This document shows, piece after piece, positions 63,586-64,000 of a DNA stretch of 64,000 nt (the stretch's first letter is position 1; every line of letters starts with the position of its first letter). A program made the position numbers and the translations under genes. The stretch lies in the NCBI RefSeq assembly GCF_041260665.1, contig NZ_JBGCCT010000004.1, positions 372,001 to 436,000 of the forward strand, written 5' to 3'. The stretch is from Catenulispora sp. GP43 (lineage in GTDB: Bacteria > Actinomycetota > Actinomycetes > Streptomycetales > Catenulisporaceae). The notes beneath the pieces were generated by a model. The model had not been told where the DNA came from. It worked only from the letters and a program-made list of their open reading frames with translations, and searched no databases.

Positions 63586-64000
63586 TCAGCCGCGCGGCGA
63601 CTCCACCGCCACGATCGAGGCCGCGGCCGGGTCCAGCGTCTCCCAGACGCCGTCGAACTCCAGCACGGTCACGGTGTTGGTCGGGTAGCCGGCGTGCACC
63701 TTGGCGACGAGCTCCGGATGCGTCTCGTCGGCCAGCGCCAGCGCCAGGTACTGGGTCCCGGGGTTGTGCGAGACGACCATCAGGGTGCCGACGCTCTCGG
63801 GCGTCCGGCGGATCACTTCCAGCATCTCGCCGGCCGAGGCGGAGTAGAGATCGTCCGTGAACTCGATCTCGGGTCCGGCCGGGAACGCCTCGGCGACCAG
63901 TTCGTAGGTCTGGCGGGTGCGCAGCGCGGTCGACACCGCGGCCCGGTCCGGGACCCGGCCGTGCTCGACCAGCCAGGCGCCGGTGCGCGGGGCGTCGTGG
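63586..64000 (-). CDS. SixA-type histidine phosphatase (5' end outside window)
   Basis: Partial. The visible C-terminal 138 residues show DAPRTGAWLVEHG, the SixA-like VSTALRTRQTYELVAEAF, and the second catalytic His in LMVVSHNPGTQYLALALAD. The N-terminal RHG motif lies beyond the right edge. The small phosphohistidine phosphatase SixA group acts on phosphorylated His or related substrates. Convergent with serB. Confidence 0.85.
   Translation of the reverse strand, partial: HDAPRTGAWLVEHGRVPDRAAVSTALRTRQTYELVAEAFPAGPEIEFTDDLYSASAGEMLEVIRRTPESVGTLMVVSHNPGTQYLALALADETHPELVAKVHAGYPTNTVTVLEFDGVWETLDPAAASIVAVESPRG

Noticed and set aside
1-64000. tRNA, rRNA, transposase or integrase genes
   Set aside because: None found by eye; no T-loop-like GGTTCRANYCC context, DDE motifs or phage-type genes were seen.

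Overview
The window comes from a very GC-rich actinomycete with strong third-position GC bias. GTG and TTG starts, stop/start overlaps and leaderless-looking starts are frequent. Several blocks keep a Streptomyces-type order: rel-apt-secF-secD-yajC-ruvBAC-yebC-pdxTS, pimA-patA-pgsA, and cysG-cobT-cobL. The DUF3516 helicase, Wbl protein, F420-type oxidoreductase and BluB-CobT fusion fit a Streptomyces relative such as a Catenulispora-like genus. The genus is an inference. No rRNA, tRNA, CRISPR array, transposase or phage gene was seen.

Layout. 1-13.1 kb (minus strand) holds housekeeping genes: stringent response (rel, cut by the left edge), adenine salvage (apt), Sec accessory subunits (secF, secD, yajC), Holliday-junction processing (ruvB, ruvA, ruvC), yebC, PLP synthase (pdxT, pdxS) and a LemA-like protein. 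13.2-15.8 kb is an accessory patch: a degenerate HATPase-like protein, a zinc-ribbon/L7-L12-like protein, and a divergent CGNR-regulator/TPR pair sharing a palindromic promoter. 15.9-18.8 kb is a tightly coupled phosphatidylinositol-mannoside operon (pgsA-patA-pimA). 18.9-23.8 kb holds leuA, a FadR-type GntR regulator and an EF-G2-like GTPase that lacks the catalytic His.

23.9-27.9 kb is the most interesting region. A PknH-like sensor-domain membrane protein, a secreted polymorphic toxin and a small coupled ORF form one operon closed by a 17-bp-stem terminator. The toxin has a signal peptide, coiled coil, Pro-rich linker, HINT autoprotease and a C-terminal deaminase-like domain. The small ORF is the likely immunity gene.

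27.9-44.2 kb carries DCC thiol oxidoreductase, HIT/Ap4A hydrolase-like, Ski2-like helicase, site-2 protease, tex, an atypical ndk, a methyltransferase, an MMPL transporter, an F420 oxidoreductase with an FAD monooxygenase, an XRE/TPR regulator and a WhiB-family protein with a hairpin-rich leader. 44.5-47.8 kb has an rRNA/tRNA methyltransferase, a TetR/aldo-keto reductase operon and a DUF5666-like protein. 47.9-55 kb is a cobalamin cluster: cysG, a giant BluB-CobT fusion with about 850 disordered FG/collagen-like residues, and cobL preceded by a short coupled upstream ORF. 55.2-64 kb has GNAT, TauE, EamA, SPFH/NfeD, an ABC ATPase, unknowns, serB and a SixA phosphatase cut by the right edge.
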